This document shows, one piece after another, positions 34,721 to 43,193 of a stretch of 64,000 nucleotides of DNA. The notes under the pieces are model-generated. The model was not told the DNA's origin. It was given only the letters and a program-made list of their open reading frames with translations, and did not search any database. This stretch comes from F1-60-MAGs149 sp037133755 (lineage in GTDB: Bacteria > Actinomycetota > Thermoleophilia > Gaiellales > F1-60-MAGs149), in NCBI GenBank assembly GCA_037133755.1, contig JBAXNN010000007.1, forward strand, positions 1 through 64,000. The letters are read 5' to 3'. The position numbers and the translations under genes were made by a program. Each line of letters opens with the position of its first letter. Within the stretch, counting starts at the first letter, position 1.

Positions 34721-37096
34721 ATGGCCATCTCTCCGCCGCGCACTGAACTGCCTGCCGACGAACTGGAGACGCTCGACGCGATCCAGCGACGCGTCCTCTG
34801 GCTGGCGACGCGCATGATCGACTACGCCAACCATGAGCGTCCGTCCGACGACGACCTCAAGGTCGGCGGCCACCAAGCCTCCTCGGCGTCGATGGTGACG
34901 GCGATGACCGCACTGTATTTCCACTGGCTCAAGGCGGGTGACCGCGTCGCCGTCAAACCGCACGCCTCGCCGGTGCTGCACTCGATCAACTACCTGCTCG
35001 GTCGTCTGGATCGCGAGTACCTCACGACGCTGCGGGCGTTCGGTGGGCTGCAGTCGTACCCGTCGCGCACGAAGGATCCCGATCCGATCGACTTCTCGAC
35101 CGGGTCCGTGGGGCTGGGAGCGGCGGCTCCGCTCTTTGCCAGCGTTGTCGATCGCTACGTCAACGCGCATTTCGATGCTGAGCCGGGTCGCCGCTTCGTG
35201 GCGCTGATGGGCGATGCCGAACTCGACGAGGGCAACGTCTGGGAGGCGCTCGCCGATCCGGCTGCGCGTGGCCTCGGTCAGCTCACCTGGATCGTCGACT
35301 TCAATCGCCAGAGCCTCGACCGTGTGATCCCCGGCGTGCGCTCGCAGGAGTTCACGCACGTCTTCCGCGACCACGGCTGGCAGGTCGAGATCGTCAAGTA
35401 CGGCTCGAAGCTGCGCGAGGCCTTTGCGCGCGAGGGCGGCGACGCGCTCGAGCGCCGCATCGATGAGATGCCGAATCCCGAGTATCAGAGCCTGCTGCGC
35501 AAGAGTGGCGCCGACATTCGCAAGCTCGTGGTCGAGAACGCTCCGGCGGGCGACCGTACGGCGCTCGGGCGGGTGCTCGAGGCCTACGAGGATGCCGCGT
35601 TGCCCGAGTTGATTGGCGACCTCGGCGGGCACGATCTCGGCGACATGATTGCGGCGCTGAACCGCGCCGACGCCGACCCGACGCGCCCGACCGTGATCTT
35701 CGCCTTCACCGTCAAGGGGTGGGGGCTCCCGATGGCCGGGCATCCCATGAACCACTCCGCAATTCTCTCCACGCCGCAGATCGACGAGTTGCGGTCGCAG
35801 CTCGCCGATCCCAGCGACGAGTGGGCGGGCTTCGCGTCCGACTCTGCCGCAGGGCGTGTCTGCGTGGCCTCGGCCGAGCGCCTGAGCGAGCAGCATGCCG
35901 CGGCGCCAAAGCGTGTCGACCCGTACGCGATCCCGAACGAGTTTGGCCCGGTCACGTCGCGCAAGACGTCGAGCCAGGATGCGTTTGCCCGCGTCCTGCA
36001 GGACATCGCCAACGTCGAGGAGGTCGCGCGCAGCATCGTCACGACCAGTCCCGACGTGTCGATCTCGACGGGTCTGGGTGGCTGGATCAACAAGCGCGGC
36101 GTGTTCAGCCCCGAGATCGAGGAGGTCTTCGAGATTGAAGACGCGGGCCCGCTCAAGTGGGAGCCGTCGCCGAAGGGCCAGCACATCGAGCTCGGCATCT
36201 CGGAGATGAACCTCTTCCTGCTGCTCGGCCAGCTCGGCCTCGGCGCCGAGTTGCATGGCCACCAGCTGCTGCCGGTCGGCACGGTCTACGACCCGTTCGT
36301 CTGCCGCGGTCTCGATGCGCTGATCTACTCGGTCTACTCCGGCGCCCGTTTTGTCTTCGCGGGTACGCCGTCCGGCGTCTCGCTGTCCCGTGAGGGTGGC
36401 GCGCACCAGTCGTCGATCACCGCCTCGATCGGTATGGAGTTGCCAGGCCTGACGATGTGGGAGCCCTGCTACGCCCTCGAAACCGAGTGGGTGATGCTCC
36501 ACGGCCTGCGCGACATCGTGCTGCCCGATGGCGAGGCCCACTACCTGCGCCTGTCGACCACGCCGGTCGCGCAGGATGCCTTCACCGGTCTCCTGGAGCG
36601 CAGCGACCGCGCGTCGCTACGCGACGACGTGCTGGCTGGCGGCTACCGCCTGGCTGAGGCCGAGGTCGGCGGACCTGGCTCGCGCGTGGTGATCGCCGCG
36701 TGCGGTGCCATGATTCCGCAGGCGCTGGCGGCACGCGAGTTGCTCGCCGCCGAGGACATCGGCGCATCGATTGTCAACGTGACGAGTCCCGATCGCCTGT
36801 TCCGCGCACTCCGGACGCGGACGAACACGCTGCGGAGCGGACGCCTGAGCGACCCGTCGATTCTCGAGCGTCTCGTGCTGCCCGAGGAGCGCGGCGTGCC
36901 GCTCGTCACCGTGCATGACGCGGCACCGCACGCGCTGTCGTTCCTCGGGGCGGCATTCGCGGCACCGCTGATCCCGCTCGGTGTTGACCGCTTCGGCCAG
37001 TGCGGCTCGCAGCCTGAGGTCTACGAGTGGCTCGACCTCAGTGCCGAGGCGATCGCGGAGGCGGCCATCGCCGGCCTCTGGCGTCCCGACGCGTGA
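34721..37096 (+). CDS. Pyruvate dehydrogenase E1-like thiamine-diphosphate enzyme, homodimeric type
   Basis: A 791-residue transketolase-superfamily protein resembling AceE, the single-chain pyruvate dehydrogenase E1. The ThDP motif is GDAELDEGNVWEALADPA with IVDFNRQSLDR; the N-terminal VGGHQASSASM and the pyrimidine-domain region YDPFVCRGLDALIYSVYSG and GGAHQSSITASIGMELPG follow in order. It would decarboxylate pyruvate and pass the acetyl group to an E2 not present in the window. It is about 100 residues shorter than E. coli AceE. A related transketolase-like activity cannot be excluded. The next gene starts within its last codons. Confidence 0.88.
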   Translation: MAISPPRTELPADELETLDAIQRRVLWLATRMIDYANHERPSDDDLKVGGHQASSASMVTAMTALYFHWLKAGDRVAVKPHASPVLHSINYLLGRLDREYLTTLRAFGGLQSYPSRTKDPDPIDFSTGSVGLGAAAPLFASVVDRYVNAHFDAEPGRRFVALMGDAELDEGNVWEALADPAARGLGQLTWIVDFNRQSLDRVIPGVRSQEFTHVFRDHGWQVEIVKYGSKLREAFAREGGDALERRIDEMPNPEYQSLLRKSGADIRKLVVENAPAGDRTALGRVLEAYEDAALPELIGDLGGHDLGDMIAALNRADADPTRPTVIFAFTVKGWGLPMAGHPMNHSAILSTPQIDELRSQLADPSDEWAGFASDSAAGRVCVASAERLSEQHAAAPKRVDPYAIPNEFGPVTSRKTSSQDAFARVLQDIANVEEVARSIVTTSPDVSISTGLGGWINKRGVFSPEIEEVFEIEDAGPLKWEPSPKGQHIELGISEMNLFLLLGQLGLGAELHGHQLLPVGTVYDPFVCRGLDALIYSVYSGARFVFAGTPSGVSLSREGGAHQSSITASIGMELPGLTMWEPCYALETEWVMLHGLRDIVLPDGEAHYLRLSTTPVAQDAFTGLLERSDRASLRDDVLAGGYRLAEAEVGGPGSRVVIAACGAMIPQALAARELLAAEDIGASIVNVTSPDRLFRALRTRTNTLRSGRLSDPSILERLVLPEERGVPLVTVHDAAPHALSFLGAAFAAPLIPLGVDRFGQCGSQPEVYEWLDLSAEAIAEAAIAGLWRPDA

Positions 37097-37857
37097 CCGA
37101 CCTGCCCGAGCACGTTGCCGCGAATGCGCGGTACTGGAACGGTCGAGCGGCGAGCTTCGCTGTGGCCGGCGAGGAGGCCTGGTCGAGCGAGCCGCACTGG
37201 GGCATCTTCGGCGTGCCGGACGTGGAGGTCGGCGTCTTGCCTGCGTCGGTGGAGGGGTTGGACACGATCGAGCTCGGGTGCGGCACGGCGTACGTGTCGG
37301 CGTGGCTCGCGCGGCGTGGAGCGCGGCCCGCGGGTATCGATATCTCCGAGGAGCAGCTCGCGACTGCCCGCCGGCTGCAAGCAGCTCACGCACTGGAGTT
37401 CCCGCTGCTGCACGGCAACGCGGAGCGGACGCCGTTTGCCGACGATTCGTTCGACCTGGCAATCTCCGAGTTCGGCGCGAGCATCTGGTGCGATCCGCAC
37501 GTCTGGATTCCGGAGGCAGCGCGCATCCTGCGGCCTGGTGGCGAGCTCATCTTCCTCGTCGGTTCGGTGATCGGCATGCTCTGCGTCGGTGATCTCGCCG
37601 ATGACGTCGTAGGGACCGAGCTGATGCGACCGCAACGCGGCATGGGCGTGTTCGACTGGCCGGACGAGGATGCCGTGGAGTTCCACGTGTCGCACGGCGA
37701 GCAGATCCGCATCCTGCGCGAGAGTGGCTTCGAGCTGGAGGAGCTGATCGAGCTCTACGTCTCGGCAGATGCCACGACGCGTTTCCCGTACGTCACGGGC
37801 GAGTGGGCCTCGCAGTGGCCTGTCGAAGAGGTGTGGCGGGCGCGCCTGCGCGGCTGA
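37093..37857 (+). CDS. Class I SAM-dependent methyltransferase
   Basis: A 254-residue protein with motif I TIELGCGTAYVSAWLARRGA, an acidic residue in GIDISEEQLATAR that holds the SAM ribose, a FDLAISEFGASIW segment and PEAARILRPGGELIFL. The N-terminal AANARYWNGRAASF is typical of small-molecule methyltransferases of this group. The substrate is unknown. The GTG at 37093 overlaps the PDH E1 stop, so translation is coupled, but a functional link is not evident. Confidence 0.9.
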   Translation: MTDLPEHVAANARYWNGRAASFAVAGEEAWSSEPHWGIFGVPDVEVGVLPASVEGLDTIELGCGTAYVSAWLARRGARPAGIDISEEQLATARRLQAAHALEFPLLHGNAERTPFADDSFDLAISEFGASIWCDPHVWIPEAARILRPGGELIFLVGSVIGMLCVGDLADDVVGTELMRPQRGMGVFDWPDEDAVEFHVSHGEQIRILRESGFELEELIELYVSADATTRFPYVTGEWASQWPVEEVWRARLRG

Positions 37858-37858
37858 G

Positions 37859-38998
37859 TTATCTCAGTCGGCGGACGATCACCAGCGAGACGACGGCCAC
37901 CACGCAGAGCAGCAGCAGTGCGCGCTCGGCTCCGACGGAACCGTGCACGAGGCCTGCGCTGATGGCGCCAAGGGCGGCAGCGGGGCCCCACGTGACGTTC
38001 ATCAGGAAGGTGCCGTGGGCAGGATCCCCGCCCAGGTCGCTGATGCCGTCACCGACGAGTGCGAGGCCTGGACCGGCGACGGCCAGCAGGAACGCGCCGG
38101 CAATGGCGATCAAGGCGACGGTCGAGACCTCGAACGCCACGGCGACGATCAGGAAGATCGCGATGGCCGCTACGACCAACGCGAGCATGAGCGGCTTGCG
38201 ACGCCCAAGGCGATCGCTGGCCTTGCCGATGCGCGGGGCGACGAAGACATTGATGACGGCGATACCGCTGAAGGCGATCGCGATGATCGTCGAGCCTGCT
38301 CCGATCTCGTCGAGACGGTACGTCCCCGACAGCGTCAGCACACCGAGTGCGAAGCCCGGGACCGACGTGATCCAGAGGCCGGTGCGCACCTTCTTCGAGG
38401 AAAGGTACGACCACATCTCGCGCATCGGTGCGTGCTCCGTGTTCGGTACCGTCGGCAGCCGGGTGAGGAGGGCTGCGACGACCGCCTGTCCACCTGCCAC
38501 GACCGTGAAGACCGGAGCGCGTCCGAATTCCACGGCCAGCGAACCGATCAACGGGCCGACTGCCGAGCCTGCGGCCGACCCGCTGTAGACGGTCCCGATC
38601 GCCCCGCCGCGTTGTTCACTGCCGGCCATCGCACCGGCTGCCGCGAGGAGTCCGGTGTAGGCCGTCACGCTGCCGGCGCCCACGATGATGCGGGCGACCA
38701 TCAGTACCGCGAAGGTATCGCCAACCGCGAAACCCAAGGTCGCGATGGCCACCATACCGATGCCGATCGTCGCGGTGGCGCGTGGCCCAAAGCGCGCGGC
38801 AAGCCGATAGGCCGGGTAGGCCCCGAGCCAGTATCCGATTGCGAAGCCCGCGACGAGCAGGCCCGCTTTGTCCTGCTTGAAGCCGAACTCGTCGTCGAGT
38901 GTCGTGAGCATCGGCGCGAGCGCGGTGTAGAACAGCGCCTCGGACATTGCGCCGAGGGCGCAGATGAGGATCGCGAGACGAAGGTTCGTGATGCGCAT
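37859..38998 (-). CDS. Major facilitator superfamily transporter
   Basis: A 379-residue protein with about 12 hydrophobic segments and MFS features: the loop-2 region LAARFGPRATATIGIGMV and its second-half counterpart IGKASDRLGRRKPLMLALV. The substrate is not apparent. It is convergent with the methyltransferase (one base between stops) and divergent from the GST gene over 37 bases, with overlapping promoters. Confidence 0.9.
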   Translation of the reverse strand: MRITNLRLAILICALGAMSEALFYTALAPMLTTLDDEFGFKQDKAGLLVAGFAIGYWLGAYPAYRLAARFGPRATATIGIGMVAIATLGFAVGDTFAVLMVARIIVGAGSVTAYTGLLAAAGAMAGSEQRGGAIGTVYSGSAAGSAVGPLIGSLAVEFGRAPVFTVVAGGQAVVAALLTRLPTVPNTEHAPMREMWSYLSSKKVRTGLWITSVPGFALGVLTLSGTYRLDEIGAGSTIIAIAFSGIAVINVFVAPRIGKASDRLGRRKPLMLALVVAAIAIFLIVAVAFEVSTVALIAIAGAFLLAVAGPGLALVGDGISDLGGDPAHGTFLMNVTWGPAAALGAISAGLVHGSVGAERALLLLCVVAVVSLVIVRRLR

Positions 38999-39007
38999 AT
39001 CCGCGCC

Positions 39008-39013
39008 ATCCTA
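39008..39013 (-). promoter_or_regulatory. Candidate -10 element (TAGGAT) of the MFS gene
   Basis: On the minus strand TAGGAT ends 9 bases before the ATG at 38998, predicting a leader of 2-3 bases. Only 10 bases separate it from the plus-strand hexamer at 39024. Confidence 0.45.
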
Positions 39014-39023
39014 CTCGCCGCGC

Positions 39024-39029
39024 TACGGT
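39024..39029 (+). promoter_or_regulatory. -10 element (TACGGT) of the leaderless GST-like gene
   Basis: TACGGT ends 6 bases before the ATG at 39036 and no Shine-Dalgarno sequence is seen. Confidence 0.55.
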
Positions 39030-39035
39030 GGCTCA

Positions 39036-39983
39036 ATGAGCAGCATTCCGGCCCAGTTTCCGCGCGAGACCGATCCAGTGGGGCGCTTTGTCCGACAACA
39101 GAGCAGGTTCTTGGATCACGTCTGCCCCAACGGCACGACGAACTACCCGGCCACGAAGGACCGGTATGTGCTCTACGTGTCGTATGCCTGCCCGTGGGCG
39201 CACCGCGCGATCATCGTGCGCCGGCTCAAGCGCCTGGAGGACGTGGTGCCGATGGTCGCGGTCAATCCCTACCGGGACGAGCGTGGCTGGGGGTTCGGCG
39301 ATCCCGTCGGCTCCGACGCTGAGCCGTACGAGGGCTTCCGCTTCCTCTCCGAGGCGTACGCGATCGCCGACCCGGCGTTCGAGGGGCGCGTCACCGTCCC
39401 GACGATGTGGGATCGCGAGACCCGCACGATCGTGTGCAACGAGTCCGCCCTCATCATGCGCATGCTCGACAAGGCCTTCGACGCCTTCACCGACGTGCGC
39501 CTCGACTTGCGCCCGCAGGAGCTGATCGCCGAGATCGACGCACTCGAGGAGCGCATCTACGACGCGGTCAACAACGGCGTCTACCGGAGCGGCTTCGCCA
39601 GCACGCAGGAGGCGTACGATGAGGCCGTCAGCGAGCTGTTCGCCATGCTCGACGAGCTCGACGAGCGCCTGGCCACGCGTCGCTATCTGATGGGGCCCGC
39701 GATCACCGAGGTCGATTGGCGCCTCTTCACGACGCTGGCACGCTTCGACCCCGTGTACGTCGGCCACTTCAAGACCAACATCCGCCGCATCAGCGACTAC
39801 CCGAACCTCGGGCCGTACTTCCGCGACCTGTACCAGCAGCCGGATGTCGCCGAAACCGTCTGGCTCGACCACATCAAGACGCACTACTACACGACCCATC
39901 TGCAGCTGAATCCGACGGGGATCATCCCGGCCGGCCCGGCGCTCGATTGGGATGCGCCGCACGGGCGCGAGCAGCTGAGCTAG
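39036..39983 (+). CDS. Xi-class glutathione S-transferase / glutathionyl-hydroquinone reductase family protein
   Basis: A 315-residue protein of the ECM4/YqjG family. The catalytic cysteine lies in SYACPWAHRAIIVRRLKRL; downstream are VPTMWDRETRTIVCNESALI and the C-terminal helical domain with VDWRLFTTLARFDPVYVGHF. These enzymes reduce glutathionyl-hydroquinones with glutathione. Actinobacteria generally lack glutathione and use mycothiol, so the thiol partner here is open. The upstream in-frame codons lie in the divergent promoter and are rejected. Confidence 0.93.
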   Translation: MSSIPAQFPRETDPVGRFVRQQSRFLDHVCPNGTTNYPATKDRYVLYVSYACPWAHRAIIVRRLKRLEDVVPMVAVNPYRDERGWGFGDPVGSDAEPYEGFRFLSEAYAIADPAFEGRVTVPTMWDRETRTIVCNESALIMRMLDKAFDAFTDVRLDLRPQELIAEIDALEERIYDAVNNGVYRSGFASTQEAYDEAVSELFAMLDELDERLATRRYLMGPAITEVDWRLFTTLARFDPVYVGHFKTNIRRISDYPNLGPYFRDLYQQPDVAETVWLDHIKTHYYTTHLQLNPTGIIPAGPALDWDAPHGREQLS

Positions 39984-41176
39984 CCCGCGTCGCGCTGCTG
40001 CGGCATGCCGCCCGCGTAGACGGCCGTCTCGAATTCGAGATACGCGCCGAGCGCGTGGTCGTCGCAGAACGGCAGGAGCTGCGTTGCCCACACGCCGCCG
40101 AGGCTATTGCGGCGGTCGATCCAGAGAAACACGTTTGCGAGGCCGCCCCAGGCGAGCGAACCAGCAGCACGCCCGGTCGGTGCGTCCTCGTCGTTCACCA
40201 TGAAGCTGTACGCCCACGACTTGTTCAGGCCGGGGAAGAACTCGACGGGGCGCGACAGGGTGAGGTCGGTCGAGGGCAGCCCAACGACGCGTTGATCTCC
40301 CTGCAGTCCGTTTTCCACAGCGAAGGCGATCGTCTCGGGGCGCAGCACGGTGTGGCCGAGCGCCGTTCCGTCACCCAGCCAGACGGGGAGAAATCGCATG
40401 TAGTCGGCCACGGTGGAGTAGAGACCACTGCCACCCATGTGCACTTCGGGGTCCGTAAGCGGCTCGAGCTCGAGCGGCACGAGGACGCCGTCGCCGCGCG
40501 CGTGGATCGTCGCGAGGCGAGAGCGCATTGACGGTGAGCACGTGAAGCCCGTGTCGATCATGCCGAGCGGGCCGAAGATGCGTTCGGCCATCACGTCGCC
40601 GAGCCGCTGGCCGCGAATAGCCTCGACGACGAGCCCCGCCCAGTCCATGCTGATCCCGTACTCCCAGCGCTCGCCGGGATCGAAGAGCAGCGGGGACATC
40701 AGTGAGGCCATTTGCGCCGACCCGACGGACGGCATGAACCCGAGCTTCGTGAGGCGGCTGTAGGACTCGTTGAAGACGTCGTAGGCGAAACCAGCGGTGT
40801 GCAGCATCAGCATCCGCGTCGTGATCTCACGGCACGGCGCACGCAAGACGGGTTGCTCATCCGCATCGAAGCCGACCAACACGTGGAGGTCGCCGATCGC
40901 CGGCACATACTGCGACGCGGGTGCGTCGAGATTGAGCAGCCCCTCTTCCACGCATTGCAGCACGGCGGTTGCCGTTAGCGGCTTGGTCGCGGAGAACAGG
41001 GCAAACACCGTGTCTGTCGTCATCGGCGCGTCGGCGCCGAGGCTGCGGACTCCGACGCTGCCGCTGTAGAGCGTCTGCTCGCGGCTTGTGACCATCGCGA
41101 CGGCGCCTGCGAGGCGCTCCCCGTCACCCACCGCGCGGTGCAGCACGGCATCGAGCGTTCCGTCGAATGCGTTCAA
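39980..41176 (-). CDS. Serine beta-lactamase/esterase family hydrolase
   Basis: A 398-residue protein of the class C beta-lactamase fold. The nucleophile motif SxxK is FSATKPLTA, and the YxN-like element is in RWEYGISMDWAG. Many members are esterases or peptidases. It lacks an obvious signal peptide. The reading frame extends upstream to 41374, but that would cross the tRNA-Gly gene; the TTG at 41176 follows GGGAG by 7 bases and fits the family N-terminus. Its stop overlaps the convergent GST stop. Confidence 0.88.
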   Translation of the reverse strand: MNAFDGTLDAVLHRAVGDGERLAGAVAMVTSREQTLYSGSVGVRSLGADAPMTTDTVFALFSATKPLTATAVLQCVEEGLLNLDAPASQYVPAIGDLHVLVGFDADEQPVLRAPCREITTRMLMLHTAGFAYDVFNESYSRLTKLGFMPSVGSAQMASLMSPLLFDPGERWEYGISMDWAGLVVEAIRGQRLGDVMAERIFGPLGMIDTGFTCSPSMRSRLATIHARGDGVLVPLELEPLTDPEVHMGGSGLYSTVADYMRFLPVWLGDGTALGHTVLRPETIAFAVENGLQGDQRVVGLPSTDLTLSRPVEFFPGLNKSWAYSFMVNDEDAPTGRAAGSLAWGGLANVFLWIDRRNSLGGVWATQLLPFCDDHALGAYLEFETAVYAGGMPQQRDAG

Positions 41177-41301
41177 GGGCTGCTCCCTGGTCGTGGGTGG
41201 GGAGCGTCGCCGCGACCGCCCGTCGGATCCCGATGGTATCCCGACGCGCGAGCGGTATGCAACCGGCGCGACTGCTCGCTGGGTCGTGCCCCGAGAACGA
41301 G

Positions 41302-41327
41302 AAAAGCCCCGCCGAAGCGGGGCTTTC
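41302..41327 (-). terminator. Rho-independent terminator of the tRNA-Gly gene
   Basis: AAAGCCCCGC at 41303-41312 pairs with 41317-41326 around CGAA. On the minus strand the hairpin is followed by TCTCG and lies directly after the tRNA 3' end. Confidence 0.8.
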
Positions 41328-41332
41328 ACGAG

Positions 41333-41406
41333 AGCGGATGATGGGGCTCGAACCCACGACCTTCGCCATGGCAAGGCGACGCTCTAGCCAACTGAGCTAC
41401 ATCCGC
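41333..41406 (-). tRNA. tRNA-Gly (anticodon GCC)
   Basis: The minus strand folds into a 74-base cloverleaf: acceptor GCGGATG with CATCCGC, D stem GCTC/GAGC, anticodon stem TCGCC/GGCGA with loop TTGCCAT (anticodon GCC), and T stem GTGGG/CCCAT with TTCGAGC. CCA is not encoded. It lies between a hydrolase gene and the hut operon, within a 355-base stretch without protein genes. Confidence 0.97.
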
Positions 41407-41475
41407 GTGGAACGGGAGTATAGCCAGAGGCTGCTTTGGGACGCGACGATCTGTCGCGCGTTCGGATACGCACGG

Positions 41476-41481
41476 TAGGCT
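41476..41481 (+). promoter_or_regulatory. Candidate -10 element (TAGGCT) of hutU
   Basis: TAGGCT lies 50 bases upstream of the hutU ATG, so hutU would have a leader of about 44 bases with a GAAGGAG Shine-Dalgarno site, unlike the leaderless genes nearby. Confidence 0.45.
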
Positions 41482-41484
41482 GCC

Positions 41485-41515
41485 GCTATACGGGCAGATG
41501 ACTGTCCCGTCTAGC
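41485..41515 (+). promoter_or_regulatory. Inverted repeat in the hutU leader, candidate operator
   Basis: GCTATACGGGCAG at 41485-41497 mirrors CTGTCCCGTCTAGC at 41502-41515 with one mismatch and one bulge. It begins next to the predicted transcription start, a suitable place for a repressor or for an mRNA hairpin. No regulator gene for histidine use is adjacent. Confidence 0.45.
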
Positions 41516-41531
41516 GCCTGAAGGAGTCGGC

Positions 41532-43193
41532 ATGTCGGAAGCACCCCCGGTCGTACGCGCACCGCGCGGTACGGAGCTCACCTGCAAGGGGTGGCTTCAG
41601 GAAGCCGCGCTCCGCATGCTGATGAACAACCTCGATCCGGATGTCGCCGAGGCACCGGAGAAGCTGGTCGTCTATGGCGGTACGGGCAAGGCCGCTCGCT
41701 CGTGGCCCGACTTTCACAAGATCGTGGAGACGCTCAAGCGCCTTGAGAACGACGAGACCATGCTCGTGCAGTCGGGGCGTGCCGTCGGCGTCTTTCGCAC
41801 GCACGAGCTCGCGCCGCGCGTGCTGCTCGCCAACTCGCTGCTCGTGCCCGAGTGGGGCACGTGGGAGGAGTTCCGGCGCCTCGAGGCGATGGGACTGACG
41901 ATGTACGGCCAGATGACGGCCGGCTCGTGGATCTACATCGGCTCGCAGGGCATCGTGCAGGGCACGTATGAGACGTTCGCGGCGATCGCCGAGCAGCGGT
42001 TTGGCGGGTCGCTCAAGGGACGCATCGTGCTGACCGCTGGCCTCGGCGGCATGGGTGGCGCCCAGCCGCTCGCCGTCACCCTCAACGGTGGTGTCGCGCT
42101 GTGCGTCGAGATCGACGCCGACCACATCGATCGGCGCATTCGGGAGCGCTACTGCGACGAGCGCTACGACGATATCGACGAGGCGATCGCCCGCGTCGAG
42201 GAGGCGCGTGCCAACGGCGAGGCCGTCTCGATCGGCCTGCTTGGCAACGCCGCCGAGGTGCTGCCCGCACTCCTCGAGCGCAACTTCCTGCCCGACATCG
42301 TCACCGACCAGACATCGGCACACGACCCGCTCGTCGGCTACATCCCCGTGGGCTTCAGCGTCGAGGGTGCCGAGGATCTCCGCGAGGTGCATCCCGACAA
42401 GTACATCGACCTGGCCCGACAGTCGATCGTCCGCCACGTGCAGGCGATGATCGAATTCAAGGCCCGTGGCGCCGAGGTATTCGACTACGGTAATGCGCTG
42501 CGGACCGAGGCACGGACTGGCGGCCTGAGGAACGCCTTCGACTATCCCGGCTTCGTCGAGGCCTACGTACGCCCGCTGTTCTGCCGCGGCATTGGCCCGT
42601 TCCGCTGGGCCGCGCTGTCCGGCGACCCGAACGACATCGCGGTCACCGACAACGCGATGCGCGAGCTGTTCCCTGACAACGAGCGCCTGCAGCGCTGGCT
42701 CGACGGTGCGCAGGAGAAGATCGCTTTCCAGGGCCTGCCGGCGCGCATCTGCTGGATCGGCCACGGCGATCGCCATCGTGCCGGTCTGCGCTTCAACGAG
42801 CTCGTCGCCTCGGGCGAGGTCTCGGCGCCGCTCGTGATCGGCCGCGACCACCTCGATTCCGGCTCTGTCGCCTCGCCGTACCGCGAGACGGAGGGCATGA
42901 TGGACGGCTCCGACGCGATCGCCGACTGGCCCGTGCTCAACGCGATGCTCAACGTCGCCTCAGGCGCCGCCTGGGTGGCGCTGCATCACGGCGGCGGCGT
43001 CGGCATCGGCCGCTCGATCCATTCGGGCGCCCAGGTCGTCGCCGACGGCACGGAAGAGGGAGCGTTCCGCGTGGAGCGCGTCCTCTGGAACGACCCCGGT
43101 ACGGGCGTCATGCGCCACGCCCACGCCGGTTACGACATCGCCAAGCAGGCTGCCAAGAGCGGCGGCCTCGACCTCCCGGGGATCACCACATGA
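41532..43193 (+). CDS. hutU: Urocanate hydratase
   Basis: A 553-residue urocanase, which uses NAD+ as an electrophile to hydrate urocanate to imidazolonepropionate in histidine degradation. The ordered blocks GWLQEAALRMLMNNLDP, YGGTGKAARSW, LTAGLGGMGGAQPLA, DQTSAHDP, GYIPVGF, IFCRGIGPFRW-like RPLFCRGIGPFRW and HHGGGVGIG are family-specific. GAAGGAG lies upstream of the ATG. It overlaps hutF in ATGA. The other hut genes (hutH, hutI) are not in the window. Confidence 0.97.
   Translation: MSEAPPVVRAPRGTELTCKGWLQEAALRMLMNNLDPDVAEAPEKLVVYGGTGKAARSWPDFHKIVETLKRLENDETMLVQSGRAVGVFRTHELAPRVLLANSLLVPEWGTWEEFRRLEAMGLTMYGQMTAGSWIYIGSQGIVQGTYETFAAIAEQRFGGSLKGRIVLTAGLGGMGGAQPLAVTLNGGVALCVEIDADHIDRRIRERYCDERYDDIDEAIARVEEARANGEAVSIGLLGNAAEVLPALLERNFLPDIVTDQTSAHDPLVGYIPVGFSVEGAEDLREVHPDKYIDLARQSIVRHVQAMIEFKARGAEVFDYGNALRTEARTGGLRNAFDYPGFVEAYVRPLFCRGIGPFRWAALSGDPNDIAVTDNAMRELFPDNERLQRWLDGAQEKIAFQGLPARICWIGHGDRHRAGLRFNELVASGEVSAPLVIGRDHLDSGSVASPYRETEGMMDGSDAIADWPVLNAMLNVASGAAWVALHHGGGVGIGRSIHSGAQVVADGTEEGAFRVERVLWNDPGTGVMRHAHAGYDIAKQAAKSGGLDLPGITT

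Noticed and set aside
37769..39322. 517-residue plus-strand open frame opposite the MFS gene
   Set aside because: Shadow frame crossing three real genes; the Asp/Arg-rich translation has no family features.
41177..41374. Upstream extension of the serine hydrolase
   Set aside because: It would read through the tRNA-Gly gene and its terminator; the TTG at 41176 has a Shine-Dalgarno site.
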